Translations under genes and position numbers: made by a program | NCBI RefSeq assembly: GCF_036880985.1 | Contig: NZ_JBAJNO010000008.1 | Span: 248,001 to 312,000 of the forward strand | Reading direction: 5' to 3' | DNA length: 64,000 bases | From: Limibacter armeniacum | GTDB taxonomy: Bacteria; Bacteroidota; Bacteroidia; Cytophagales; Flammeovirgaceae | The notes under the pieces: model-generated | Seen by the model: the letters and a program-made list of their open reading frames with translations, nothing else | What the model was told of the DNA's origin: nothing | Database searches by the model: none | Shown: positions 34,297-43,476 of the stretch, one piece after another | Layout of the letters: the number at the start of each line of letters is the position of its first letter | How positions within the stretch are numbered: position 1 is the first letter of the stretch

Positions 34297-35859
34297 TTAG
34301 TTGTAATTTTCAGGATTGTCTTCAAATACTCGCAAGAAGTACCTGCCTTTTAGCTTGTCATAATATCCTAGAATATAATCATTACCTTGCTTTACCAATG
34401 TCTTGGCAATAACTTCATCTTTCCAGTTTAAAGTATAAAACTCAATCCTCTCCAATACATTTGGCGTTGTGAATTTTGGGATATATTCTCCTGTTTGCTT
34501 ATCAAATAACGATTTTATATAGTTGCTTTCTATATTTTTATTAGCTGTAATAAGCGCTATTGGATTAATATAAACACTTACACCTACAGATGGAGTTAAT
34601 ATACCAGCAGTGATAGGGGCAAGGACAGTTAGTTCTAATCCCGCACTTACCGTTGATAAAGCTAAGGCAGCAGTACCATCAGAAGACCTTTCATTATCTC
34701 TTACAAACTTGAAAGCACCCCATGTTGCTTCTATATTCTTTTGGGCTTCATAAACAGAAATTCCAAGATGTCCATCTAGTGTTTCTTCAATGAAATTATG
34801 ATCTTTTAGTTGGGCTCCCCCTTTCTTCTTTTTACTTTTCCTTCTTATATGATGATTTGTATATGCACTATTTTTTATGGTAATCGAATCTCCTTTTTTT
34901 GTTCTGTATTCTTGAATTAGCTCATTGGTATTAAAGTCAGTAATACTCAAGCATGACTCTTTGGAAGATACAATCACCTGATAAAGTTTATTGTCATGAT
35001 AATATGAGTTAGATGTATAAGTAGTGAACTTACCAAGCTCGATAGAAGGATGCGAAAAATACTTTACCTCATGGCTAAAGTCATAAAGATTTATTTTTAT
35101 TGAAATGGTTTGTTCTCTAGGTCTATCAAGCGTAAGCAAGAGATTATTACCATCTATATATAGTTTATTATTTTGGGCACTCAGTAATAAAGGATTTACC
35201 TGTTGACTTTCAATATTGGTAAATCGGTGATTATTGGAATATAATGTTGAGTGTAGTAAGGCAGAGAATAGTGAGTCTTTTACTACCTCATTCTCCTCAA
35301 AAAATGACTGCAAACCTGTTTTTAGATCAATATCTTGAACTTGGTTGATATTAAGATCACCCACTTTTAAAATTCTTAATGTAGAGCTGCTATCTAGTAA
35401 TGTTAACAGGTAAAAACTGTTTTGATGAGTAAAAGTCGAAAGCAGCTTTTGATCTGTTAAAGGAAGCGTCTTTGGGAAAGTAGTACTTTTTGATGTGCCT
35501 TCATTAAGGTTAAATTTTATAGAGCTTAATTCATCTTCATTTTTTGTAGTAAAGAATAATGTATGGGAATCATCATTAGTTACAGACCCTAGCGTCTTGA
35601 TAAATCTTTCAGGCTTTTCAGCCTCCAAGATATTTCCTAGGTACTCGTCTTGATCCCAAATGCTAAGGTGTACCTTTTCCTTATTGATAAAGAAAAGCAT
35701 ATTGGGTAAGTAACCATTTTCTGCTACAATAAATGATTCCGCCTTGTCATCAATATTATAAGATCGACCAAAGTTAAATGCACCTAGTAATTGTTGTGAA
35801 AAAGCGTTTGAGGTAAAAAACAACAATAAGAGTAGTCCGATAAAAGATCTGTAATTCAC
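34297..35859 (-). CDS. Exported protein of unknown function
   Basis: 520 aa with a clear signal peptide (IGLLLLLFFTSNAFSQQ). I do not recognise a family. The mature part has many beta-strand-like segments with short repeats of reporting type (LYIDGNNLLLTLD, LRILKVGDL), reminiscent of a propeller but without a clear blade motif. A basic stretch RRKSKKKKG lies at about residues 335-343. A Gly/Ala/Leu-rich stretch (about 397-430, ALALSTVSAGLELTVLAPITAG) could be a membrane-interacting or hairpin region. No lipobox, no T9SS tail. Separated from the next minus-strand gene upstream by a terminator, so it is probably its own unit. Confidence 0.7.
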   Translation of the reverse strand: MNYRSFIGLLLLLFFTSNAFSQQLLGAFNFGRSYNIDDKAESFIVAENGYLPNMLFFINKEKVHLSIWDQDEYLGNILEAEKPERFIKTLGSVTNDDSHTLFFTTKNEDELSSIKFNLNEGTSKSTTFPKTLPLTDQKLLSTFTHQNSFYLLTLLDSSSTLRILKVGDLNINQVQDIDLKTGLQSFFEENEVVKDSLFSALLHSTLYSNNHRFTNIESQQVNPLLLSAQNNKLYIDGNNLLLTLDRPREQTISIKINLYDFSHEVKYFSHPSIELGKFTTYTSNSYYHDNKLYQVIVSSKESCLSITDFNTNELIQEYRTKKGDSITIKNSAYTNHHIRRKSKKKKGGAQLKDHNFIEETLDGHLGISVYEAQKNIEATWGAFKFVRDNERSSDGTAALALSTVSAGLELTVLAPITAGILTPSVGVSVYINPIALITANKNIESNYIKSLFDKQTGEYIPKFTTPNVLERIEFYTLNWKDEVIAKTLVKQGNDYILGYYDKLKGRYFLRVFEDNPENYN

Positions 35860-35895
35860 AATAGTAAAAAGTTTGATAGTAGATACGAAAAGTAG

Positions 35896-35932
35896 CCTGA
35901 GGGATAAAACTTATATGTTTTTATCCCTCAGG
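35896..35932 (-). terminator. Terminator after the 757-aa gene
   Basis: Perfect 14-bp stem (35896-35909 with 35919-35932), 9-nt loop, between two minus-strand genes; it isolates the gene at 35954-38227 from the one at 34297. Confidence 0.8.
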
Positions 35933-35953
35933 GGGTAATATCATTCCAACCTG

Positions 35954-38227
35954 TTATTTGATCAGTACTTCTACACTGCCACTATCCTGATGGATAATGC
36001 TCAGTTCTGAACTGATTAGGTCTTCCATTTGGTGTTCTGCTGCAATATCAATCAAAAGGCGACCAAGGAACCTATAGTTGAATGGGTTGTTGTGAGCTCC
36101 TATAATATCATTCAGTTTCTTGCCTGATTTATTGAGGTGCTTTTCATATGTTTTGCCTGCTTCGATCGCATGCTGAAGGTCACGGACGTCTTTCTTGAAG
36201 CCATTGACTCTTCTCCATACAAAGTTGTGGGAAAACTGACCAGCCATTGAGTAGTAGCCATTATCAGCAGTACTTGGCGTTTCAGCATTTTGTGCTTCCC
36301 AATTACGAGTACGATCCGAAAGCGCAGAAGCCTGACTAAACCCATGTTGCAATACAACCAATACATCTCCCTCTGTTCTTGGGTTTTGCTTTAGTAGTAG
36401 CTGAGCATAACCAAAGTAGTTCAGGATACGGGTTTCAGGTGTAAGTCGGCTTTCAAATTCCGGCAGGTATGGAAGTGATGCAGCCAATGATTTGGCAATG
36501 GCATGGTCACTAGCATTGACAATCAGTGGGAAGAAGCGTTCAAAATCACCTTCCTCAATGGATAACTTGCAGAGGAACTGAATATTTTCTTTCTCTTGAT
36601 GGCTTTCATACAACCGTGCTATGGTTTCATGGACTTTATGGGAAGGAAGCAGGTTCCAAGTCGCAGCCCAGTCTACATATTTAGCCACTTCGTCCTTGCT
36701 GACTCTCTTTTGTGTATCAGACCATTGGAGCATTAACCCATAATCCAGTTCCTTGCAGGAGGGTTGAGCTTCAAGAGGCATCGGTGTTTCAGCAGAAAAC
36801 CTAAAATAGGCATGTCGGTCATTTTTAGCATCTACCGAACGGCCTCTTTCTATGTAATAATGGAGTTCATGAGCTCTTTTACCTGTCTTTGGGTTGAGCT
36901 GTTCAGTAGCCACTATCTCAGAGTCCTTGTATGCTAACTTGGCTGACAACTCGAAGTTTCCGACTGCAATACGGAAACCAAAAGAGTTGCTGATCTTGGT
37001 TGATGCCATTTTCAAGTAGGAGTGAACCTCAACGTCAGGAGCTTCCTTACTCTCAATAGCTTGCCATACTTCCTCTAGATTCAATTTGATCAGGTTTCCG
37101 CTGAAACGTTTCCAGTCAGCCTCAGTCATGCTCGCATCAAAATAAGCCTTGCTACTGCCTGTTCTACTCATTTCGAGTTTCAAACCGAGTGACAACTGTA
37201 CTTTTAAAACGGTTTCAATGATGGACTGCACCTTCTCTTTGAGTTGTGTAAGCTCCACCATGATGTAGTCCTTCCCTGCTTGAATGTCCCAACCCATTAC
37301 AAGGCAGGCAATGTCTATGGCAGACTGGTAGTCAGCAGGTATTTGGTCTTCTGCATACTGTAGTCCCTGTTCAATTTTTTTGGAAGATGTTTTGAGTGCA
37401 GCATCCAATAGCATGGTTACTTTTTCTTCCAGCTCTTCAGGGTTTGCTAAAGACACATCCAAACCAAAGTTTCCATTTAGCTGTATCCCTTTTTCCTTGA
37501 CCTTGTCAATTGTCACACGGATTTTATCAGAATCCTCTTTGGATACCAAGAATGTAAGGTTATCCTTGATTTCAATATGGGCCTTTGCTTGTGCTCCAAA
37601 TCCTGTTTGAAGGTTGAGCGCCTCATCCAGTTTTAATACTTTACTCAGTTGCTTAAGGGCAATTGTCATGATATGTGCCCACTCGATAGAAGCAGCAGCT
37701 TTTAGCCCTCCGTTTAATTGGTAGCCCATCGTTTCACCAATATCCAGTGTAGAAGGATTTGTGTCACCGAATACAGAAAAGAAACTGGTTAAATCCCTCG
37801 CAGTAGCAGTCACTAACGTGGAGTTGATAGCATGTTTTCGGTAGATAAACATGGTGAAATCCTTGCTGAACTCTGTACCAAAGCCTAACTGTCCTAGAGC
37901 ACTACTTCCACTTCCTTTCAGGTAACCATTAAAACGATAGCCAATCAGGACGTTTTCTTTTAGAAACTCCTCTGGATCATATCCTTTGAAGGCGATATCC
38001 TTTTCAGGTTCACTTTCCCCTTCTAGGTCATCTAGACTGTTAAACAGTTTGGCTTCAATAGTGGCATTGCCATCTACCAGAAAGTTAAAGGCATTGCTAG
38101 GAATGGAAAAAGGTTGTTTGAAGGCAGCTTCCTTGAACAGTATATGTTGGAAGTCTTTGTCTCCAAGTGCTTTGTCACCAACCTGTTTCAATATGTTGGC
38201 AAGGTCAAGATATTGTTGGATGTCCAT
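35954..38227 (-). CDS. Large cytoplasmic protein of unknown function
   Basis: 757 aa, no signal peptide or membrane segment, not recognised. The N-terminal half (about 1-440) alternates amphipathic strands and helices with several Gly-rich segments (GYLKGSGSSALGQLGFGTEF, QLNGGLKAAASIEWAH); the C-terminal part (about 530-757) is helical and TPR-like (HETIARLYESHQEKENIQFLC). No nuclease, nucleotide-binding or protease motif was found. It is monocistronic: terminators lie on both sides. The mix of a beta-rich front and an alpha-solenoid back would suit a structural or scaffolding role, but this is speculation. Confidence 0.72.
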   Translation of the reverse strand: MDIQQYLDLANILKQVGDKALGDKDFQHILFKEAAFKQPFSIPSNAFNFLVDGNATIEAKLFNSLDDLEGESEPEKDIAFKGYDPEEFLKENVLIGYRFNGYLKGSGSSALGQLGFGTEFSKDFTMFIYRKHAINSTLVTATARDLTSFFSVFGDTNPSTLDIGETMGYQLNGGLKAAASIEWAHIMTIALKQLSKVLKLDEALNLQTGFGAQAKAHIEIKDNLTFLVSKEDSDKIRVTIDKVKEKGIQLNGNFGLDVSLANPEELEEKVTMLLDAALKTSSKKIEQGLQYAEDQIPADYQSAIDIACLVMGWDIQAGKDYIMVELTQLKEKVQSIIETVLKVQLSLGLKLEMSRTGSSKAYFDASMTEADWKRFSGNLIKLNLEEVWQAIESKEAPDVEVHSYLKMASTKISNSFGFRIAVGNFELSAKLAYKDSEIVATEQLNPKTGKRAHELHYYIERGRSVDAKNDRHAYFRFSAETPMPLEAQPSCKELDYGLMLQWSDTQKRVSKDEVAKYVDWAATWNLLPSHKVHETIARLYESHQEKENIQFLCKLSIEEGDFERFFPLIVNASDHAIAKSLAASLPYLPEFESRLTPETRILNYFGYAQLLLKQNPRTEGDVLVVLQHGFSQASALSDRTRNWEAQNAETPSTADNGYYSMAGQFSHNFVWRRVNGFKKDVRDLQHAIEAGKTYEKHLNKSGKKLNDIIGAHNNPFNYRFLGRLLIDIAAEHQMEDLISSELSIIHQDSGSVEVLIK

Positions 38228-38350
38228 TTTAGTTTTTAGGGTTATAAAAGTGGTGTAGACTAGTGTATTTATTAGTCTTAAAAAATGTGAATTCTATATT
38301 ATGAAATTCGAAGAAAAAATAAGAGTAAATTGATTCTTTTTGAAAGAAAA

Positions 38351-38381
38351 CAGGCAGCCAATTTTAAAAAATAGCTGCCTG
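38351..38381 (-). terminator. Terminator after the outer-membrane protein gene
   Basis: 8-bp GC-rich stem CAGGCAGC/GCTGCCTG (38351-38358 with 38374-38381), extendable through an A/T-rich inner part, followed on the minus strand by TTTTCTTTC. Confidence 0.75.
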
Positions 38382-38406
38382 CTGAATTATGTATAGACCT
38401 TTTCTA

Positions 38407-40002
38407 TTAGAGGTTCAATGGGAAGTTGAAACCAAAGTAAGGCATCACTCTGTTTGAAGGTTTAAATTGACCTTCTCCCACTTGTTGCCAAGTCCACTGG
38501 TAATCCACACCAACAGTCAAGAAACGGTTCAGCTTGTAAGCAGCTCTTGCAACAGCCAGTGAGTTTTCGTCAAATGTGAAAGCATTATCCAATGAAAGCA
38601 GGTTGCCTTTGATATAGTGAGCATTCAGGATGATCTTATCAAACAGGTTTACTACTTCTGCATTAACGTTAACCATTGCTGGTGCATTCTCGCCGATTTC
38701 ATCAGGAAGCATTAAAGCACCACTAAGTCTTACTTTCTCAAGTAAGGTAGCTGACACGCTTCCGTAGATACCTTTGGTAGGTTCTGTTACGTTTGCCAGT
38801 GCTAGGATTCTAGCATCCTTGTTGATCTCGTAGATAGAGTTGAAGAACTGAGGGATAAAGTTTCTCTCATAGTTAACTCTCTCGATTTTAGCTGAAGCTG
38901 TCAGTAACTTGAAGATAAGGCTTGCCTGAAGCTCAATACCGTAAGAGTAACCTTGTCCGCCTTCGAAAGCAGTATAACCGTTTTCAAAGTCAGCATCATC
39001 AACGCCTTCATATTCAGGTCGTTTTTTAGCTAGCTCGATCGCTTGGTTTCTTGCGTTAGTAGCAATGTCTTCTTCAGTGATTTGGTCTTCAGTCGGAAGC
39101 TCATTATTGGCAGCAGTCATATGCTGTACATTGTAAGCCGTTAACTCACCAATAGATACTTTTTTATCTAGTTTGGCAAACTGACCGTATGCTCTTAAGC
39201 GTAGGAATCTCAGGTTGATAAGGCTGATGCCTGCATCAGCACCGTATGAGTTGATGCCTTTGTTCTGCATCAACAGGTTGTGTTGTACCTCAAGTCCATT
39301 CTCAACAGTTTTGTCTCTGTCACCAACATAAGTACCACCAATCTCAAATGTACGGATTACAGGTACAGGTAAGTTGCCAAAAGGACGAACGTAAGGACGA
39401 ACTGCTAAAAGGTTGAAAGATTTAACGTTGAAGTCAGAGTACATACCTTCAAGGCCTGCCACTTTACCGAAACGAACGTCCCAACCTAGACCAACTTTTC
39501 TTCTTTCAAAGGAGGTTGCATTGGTGTAGTTGTTTACGAGCATGCCATAACCGATGTAAGAGTTAGACATGTCACCTACTTGTATGTGGAATGGGTCACG
39601 TTTTTTTACACCATACCTAACGTAACGAATCATACGAAGGGCACCTACACCATTTTTAAATTCTTCTGAGCGGAATTTTCCATTTTCAACATTTACTGAA
39701 AGTGGAATATCAAGACCTACTCCCCATTTGCCAAGTGTGATTTCAGGCTTCAGTCTTAGGGTAACGTAGTGTTCACCACCGATATAGTTGTAACCAAGAT
39801 TTCCTGCAAATTGGTTTACACTATCCATGGAGCTCAAAACGTCCAATGTGTTGTTGATGGCATTGGCTTCATCTGCCGAGCCAGTAGGGCCATCAGTTGT
39901 TTCTACAGCCGTGTTGTCATTGGTTGTGCTAGGCTCCTCCTGTGCCATCAGGCTGGCAGAGGTAAGCATAGCGAAGAGAAACAGTAAAAGTTTGTTTTTC
40001 AT
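38407..40002 (-). CDS. Predicted outer-membrane beta-barrel protein
   Basis: 531 aa with a signal peptide (LLLFLFAMLTSASLMAQ) and a short acidic Ser/Thr-rich linker (about 22-50). The rest is rich in alternating strands with aromatic girdles (YNYIGGEHYVTLRLKPEI, GVGLDIPLSVNVE, VGVDYQWTW) and ends with an aromatic-containing strand (MPYFGFNFPLNL), as in outer-membrane barrels. A TonB plug is absent, so it is not a SusC-type receptor. Substrate or function unknown. Flanked by terminators on both sides, it is a single-gene unit. Confidence 0.75.
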   Translation of the reverse strand: MKNKLLLFLFAMLTSASLMAQEEPSTTNDNTAVETTDGPTGSADEANAINNTLDVLSSMDSVNQFAGNLGYNYIGGEHYVTLRLKPEITLGKWGVGLDIPLSVNVENGKFRSEEFKNGVGALRMIRYVRYGVKKRDPFHIQVGDMSNSYIGYGMLVNNYTNATSFERRKVGLGWDVRFGKVAGLEGMYSDFNVKSFNLLAVRPYVRPFGNLPVPVIRTFEIGGTYVGDRDKTVENGLEVQHNLLMQNKGINSYGADAGISLINLRFLRLRAYGQFAKLDKKVSIGELTAYNVQHMTAANNELPTEDQITEEDIATNARNQAIELAKKRPEYEGVDDADFENGYTAFEGGQGYSYGIELQASLIFKLLTASAKIERVNYERNFIPQFFNSIYEINKDARILALANVTEPTKGIYGSVSATLLEKVRLSGALMLPDEIGENAPAMVNVNAEVVNLFDKIILNAHYIKGNLLSLDNAFTFDENSLAVARAAYKLNRFLTVGVDYQWTWQQVGEGQFKPSNRVMPYFGFNFPLNL

Positions 40003-40109
40003 TTTAGCGATTTTTAACTAAAAAATTGAAATAGTTCTATTAAAAACGCCGTATTGTACAAATTATTATGGTGTAGAGAAGATGAAATTTACAGTTGTTT
40101 ACATATGGT

Positions 40110-40139
40110 AAAGGCTACCATTTTTAGATGGCAGCCTTT
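40110..40139 (-). terminator. Terminator after the 7TM-SpoIIE gene
   Basis: 12-bp stem with one A-C mismatch (40110-40121 with 40128-40139), AAAGGCT/AGCCTTT base, 6-nt loop. It lies just past the stop of the minus-strand gene at 40172. Confidence 0.78.
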
Positions 40140-40171
40140 TATTATCGGAGGATTAACTAAACTGAGTAAAT

Positions 40172-42340
40172 TTATATGCTAATGCCCAAGACCAATAGGT
40201 CATCGATCTGAATATTGTCACCTTTCCAGTGCTCGAAGGCATTAAGCAAGTGATGTTTTTGTTTTTCCATAGGCATTCTATGCATCGCAGCCATAAGCCC
40301 TTTCATTCTTTTTATAGAATACTTTTTGTCACTGTCACCTCCAAACTGATCCTGAAAACCATCCGAGAAAATATAGAATGTGGTTGGTGTATCAAGGTCT
40401 ATTGTGTGCAGGGTAAACTGTGACTGCTGCTTACCATGCATGCGCCCGATTGAAAGCCTGTCTCCTTTGATTTGGTGCAATTCATTGTACTGAATATAAA
40501 TCAATGGACATTTGGCTCCTGCATAATGTAACTTATTTTCTTTAAGGTCTATGACACAAACAGCAGCATCCAAACCGGCATGGTATGTTGCACTATGCAA
40601 AAACTGTTCATTGACACTTTGCTGCAACTGGTACAGGATTTTGTCAGGTGTGTAAGTATGGCGTTCCAATACAATATCATTCAGCATATTGGAGGCACTC
40701 ATACTCATCAAAGCACCAGAAAGTCCGTGTCCAGTACAGTCAACTGCCGCAATTATCAGCTTGTCTTCTGTCTTTCGGAACCAGTAAAAGTCTCCACTGA
40801 CAATGTTTCGTGGTTGCCACAGTACAAACGCGTCTTTTACCTCTTCACGGATAACGTCCTCTCTTACCAGCATTGATTGCTGAATATGACTAGCAGCATT
40901 GATGCCGGCCGTAATATTGTTGTTCTTGATTTCCATTTCCATCTTCTGCTCATTGAGCAGGGTATTGGTAATGTTCAACTCCTCGGCTTGTTGCTTCAGC
41001 TCCTCTGCCAGTGTAGTCATTCCTTCTGCTTGTTTCTGGTTCTCTAGCTTGAGTTTTTCCTCTTCCTTAAATGAGGATGCAAACTGATGTGCCAGAATAA
41101 AAGACTGGGACAGTATAAACCCAACCATACTTAACTCAAAGAAATAACTGATAGCCGGAATCACATGGTAATGCACCAGTAAAATATAGAAAGCGGCAGA
41201 AAACAGTAATATCATTCCAATGAAAGCATAGAGTGCATTTTGACTCTTTCTGACTATGGCATATATCAGTATAGAAATGATGTACAGGATACTGACTACA
41301 GAAATGATATTATGAGCAGTTGTAAAATGTGTATAGGTATTATTATCCGTAAAAGTGGTCACTATTACAAACAGTAACGTGATGGTGCCTAATACACGAA
41401 TGATAAATGGTGAAAACTTTGTAGGGAAAGCCTCACTGTAAAAGCAGACTGCAAAAAAGACTGCCAAATACATGGCGTTGTATTCCAGTGCAGAGGTCAG
41501 TTCAAAGGGTAAGTTCGGAAATACTCCCTTGATCAGGTAGAAGTTACTACCTATCACCCAATAACACTGAACCAAGCAGAACAGCGCAAAGTACAGTACG
41601 GATTTATTGTCTTTCCAGAATAAGAACATTCCCAAAAAGAAGAATCCCAACACCATTAGAGAGCCTGCAACAAAGATCTGTACAGCGATCACCTTGTTAC
41701 GTTGGCCATGCAAATCCTCTGATTTACCGAAGTAGATCTTATCAGAGCCTCCTCCTAGTATATGGTGGAAATTGGAAACATAAATGACGATATCAGAAAC
41801 TTCTCCTTCGAGATTTACTGAAGTGGTCAAAGGCTGATAAGACGGAATGGTCTGTTTTTTTGACTTGCCAGGTTTTCCGTTATGGCAAATTAGTTTGCCA
41901 TTGATGTATAAGGCATAGGAAGACAGAAATGAATCAATGGTGAGTCCCATTACGGGAAGGTCATCATTGTGTTTGACACGCAGGTGATAAGTGGCATACC
42001 CATGTCCACTCATTAGCTTACCATCGATAAGCAGTTTGTGCCATTTTTTGTCAATAGATGCATAAGTATCAGGTTCTGGTTTTAGATCAGTATCCTGAAA
42101 CTGTTCATGGGTTATAAACTCATTGGCATAGAATTCCCATTCACCATTCAGTGCAATGGGACCATCTTGGTGGAAATTCCATGAGGTTACATCAACCTCT
42201 CCTTTTTTAGCGAGGAGAGATGTCCTTTTGCTTGATGTACTCAAAGAAATCATTGCATAGACAAGAAAGCCAATCAGCAAAAAGAGTACTCCGCCAAAAA
42301 GGTAGCCACTGAGTTGTTTCTTACTAAGTGGATTTAACAT
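40172..42340 (-). CDS. 7TM-DISM-type receptor with cytoplasmic SpoIIE/PP2C phosphatase
   Basis: 722 aa. An N-terminal membrane anchor (about 13-33), an extracytoplasmic galactose-binding-like/7TMR-DISM sensor (about 50-215: NGEWEFYANEF, GYATYHLRV), seven predicted membrane helices (about 220-425), a coiled coil (about 435-490), then a SpoIIE phosphatase (about 495-722). Phosphatase motifs are SGDFYWF, AVDCTGHGLSGALMSM, HAGLDAAVCV and IQIDDLLVLG. The sensor part presumably binds a small extracellular ligand and controls phosphatase activity across the membrane. No SiaB/SiaC genes flank it, so its phosphoprotein target may be one of the SiaC-like proteins at 6055 or 11765, or another encoded elsewhere (inference). 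Confidence 0.9.
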   Translation of the reverse strand: MLNPLSKKQLSGYLFGGVLFLLIGFLVYAMISLSTSSKRTSLLAKKGEVDVTSWNFHQDGPIALNGEWEFYANEFITHEQFQDTDLKPEPDTYASIDKKWHKLLIDGKLMSGHGYATYHLRVKHNDDLPVMGLTIDSFLSSYALYINGKLICHNGKPGKSKKQTIPSYQPLTTSVNLEGEVSDIVIYVSNFHHILGGGSDKIYFGKSEDLHGQRNKVIAVQIFVAGSLMVLGFFFLGMFLFWKDNKSVLYFALFCLVQCYWVIGSNFYLIKGVFPNLPFELTSALEYNAMYLAVFFAVCFYSEAFPTKFSPFIIRVLGTITLLFVIVTTFTDNNTYTHFTTAHNIISVVSILYIISILIYAIVRKSQNALYAFIGMILLFSAAFYILLVHYHVIPAISYFFELSMVGFILSQSFILAHQFASSFKEEEKLKLENQKQAEGMTTLAEELKQQAEELNITNTLLNEQKMEMEIKNNNITAGINAASHIQQSMLVREDVIREEVKDAFVLWQPRNIVSGDFYWFRKTEDKLIIAAVDCTGHGLSGALMSMSASNMLNDIVLERHTYTPDKILYQLQQSVNEQFLHSATYHAGLDAAVCVIDLKENKLHYAGAKCPLIYIQYNELHQIKGDRLSIGRMHGKQQSQFTLHTIDLDTPTTFYIFSDGFQDQFGGDSDKKYSIKRMKGLMAAMHRMPMEKQKHHLLNAFEHWKGDNIQIDDLLVLGISI

Positions 42341-42515
42341 GATATTTTGTTAGTAGTAGTTTTTAGCTAAAGCTGTACACTTGAAACAGCTATAAAACTT
42401 GCTCAGATAAGAATAATGATAAACACCAATTACTTAAAGCAAGTATTGCAATGTTAGTAAATATTATTAAAAGTCAAGGACAAAACTATGAACATTTTAA
42501 GATAATTACTGGAAC

Positions 42516-43340
42516 TTACATTTGTCTTATATACTTTCTGGTGGTATTAACATATTCAAAAATGCCTTTCCTTATCTCTCCAATCAGCATTTCAGAGCCT
42601 CCAAGCAACTCAGGGGGCAGGTTATGAATATAGTTTAGCGTGTAGTTAACTTGTAATGTCTGGTTGTTGCCATAATCATAAATATTAGTGACAGACACAG
42701 ACATCTTGTTTGTCTTGTGCATCATGACACGGCTAAAGTCATAGTTGTGCTGTACAACTGATATTTTTGGAGTGCCCAGTTCAGTATCTTGCCCTGCTGT
42801 ATAGGCGATTAGCTCTTGGATCTGGGGGGATATATCTTGATCAGGACTGCTAAAGGTAAGGTCATAGGTGAAGTCGGGAGCCATAAAGCCACATGCTATT
42901 TTAAATGTTTTACCATTGTCAGACTGTACTTTATAATCAGGAAGGGTTTCTTGAATGTAGTTGACATCACTCAGGCGCTTTTCTGTAAAGAAACTCACAG
43001 GTGTGTTGACGATATAAGCCGCTTTAGTCAGCAAGACATAATATCTTTCGTCTTGTTTTTTGTCCCAGTAGTTAAGGTAATCCAACGGACGAATATCCTT
43101 TTGAAAAGATATTTGCTTGTCCTTACTGTAAACGGGCTTGAGGCTTTTATCAAGTAGCAGCATATAGAGTTGAACATGCTGTTCGGCTAGCTCGGAGCGG
43201 CTAATGGAAAAATCAAATGATGATTCTGTAATTACCTTGGCTGGTACAGGTTTGCCGTTATGGGCTAGTAACTGATATTTTGTTACAGGAAAAAGTATAA
43301 GTGAAAGCACTGTTGCTAGCAAGGTCAGTGTCTTGAGCAT
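42516..43340 (-). CDS. Exported or membrane-anchored protein of unknown function
   Basis: 274 aa beginning with a hydrophobic segment (LTLLATVLSLILFPVTKY) that is a signal or anchor. The rest is soluble, with no known motif; strands such as KMSVSVTNIYDYGNNQTLQVNYTLNY suggest an all-beta fold. No lipobox, no T9SS tail. It lies between the 7TM-SpoIIE gene (175 bp away) and the AAA-TPR histidine kinase (136 bp away), both on the same strand; loose spacing leaves co-transcription open. An accessory role for one of these sensors is possible but unsupported beyond proximity. Confidence 0.65.
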   Translation of the reverse strand: MLKTLTLLATVLSLILFPVTKYQLLAHNGKPVPAKVITESSFDFSISRSELAEQHVQLYMLLLDKSLKPVYSKDKQISFQKDIRPLDYLNYWDKKQDERYYVLLTKAAYIVNTPVSFFTEKRLSDVNYIQETLPDYKVQSDNGKTFKIACGFMAPDFTYDLTFSSPDQDISPQIQELIAYTAGQDTELGTPKISVVQHNYDFSRVMMHKTNKMSVSVTNIYDYGNNQTLQVNYTLNYIHNLPPELLGGSEMLIGEIRKGIFEYVNTTRKYIRQM

Positions 43341-43476
43341 ATTGTTCGTTTAGTTACATGAAAGTTGAATTAGAATAATTGCTTATATCCAAGATTCAAC
43401 CAAATATCTCCATCTTACTACAAATTTTTTAACCAAAAGAGTCATTGCTAACATAGTTGTTAACTATTTGATTGAC

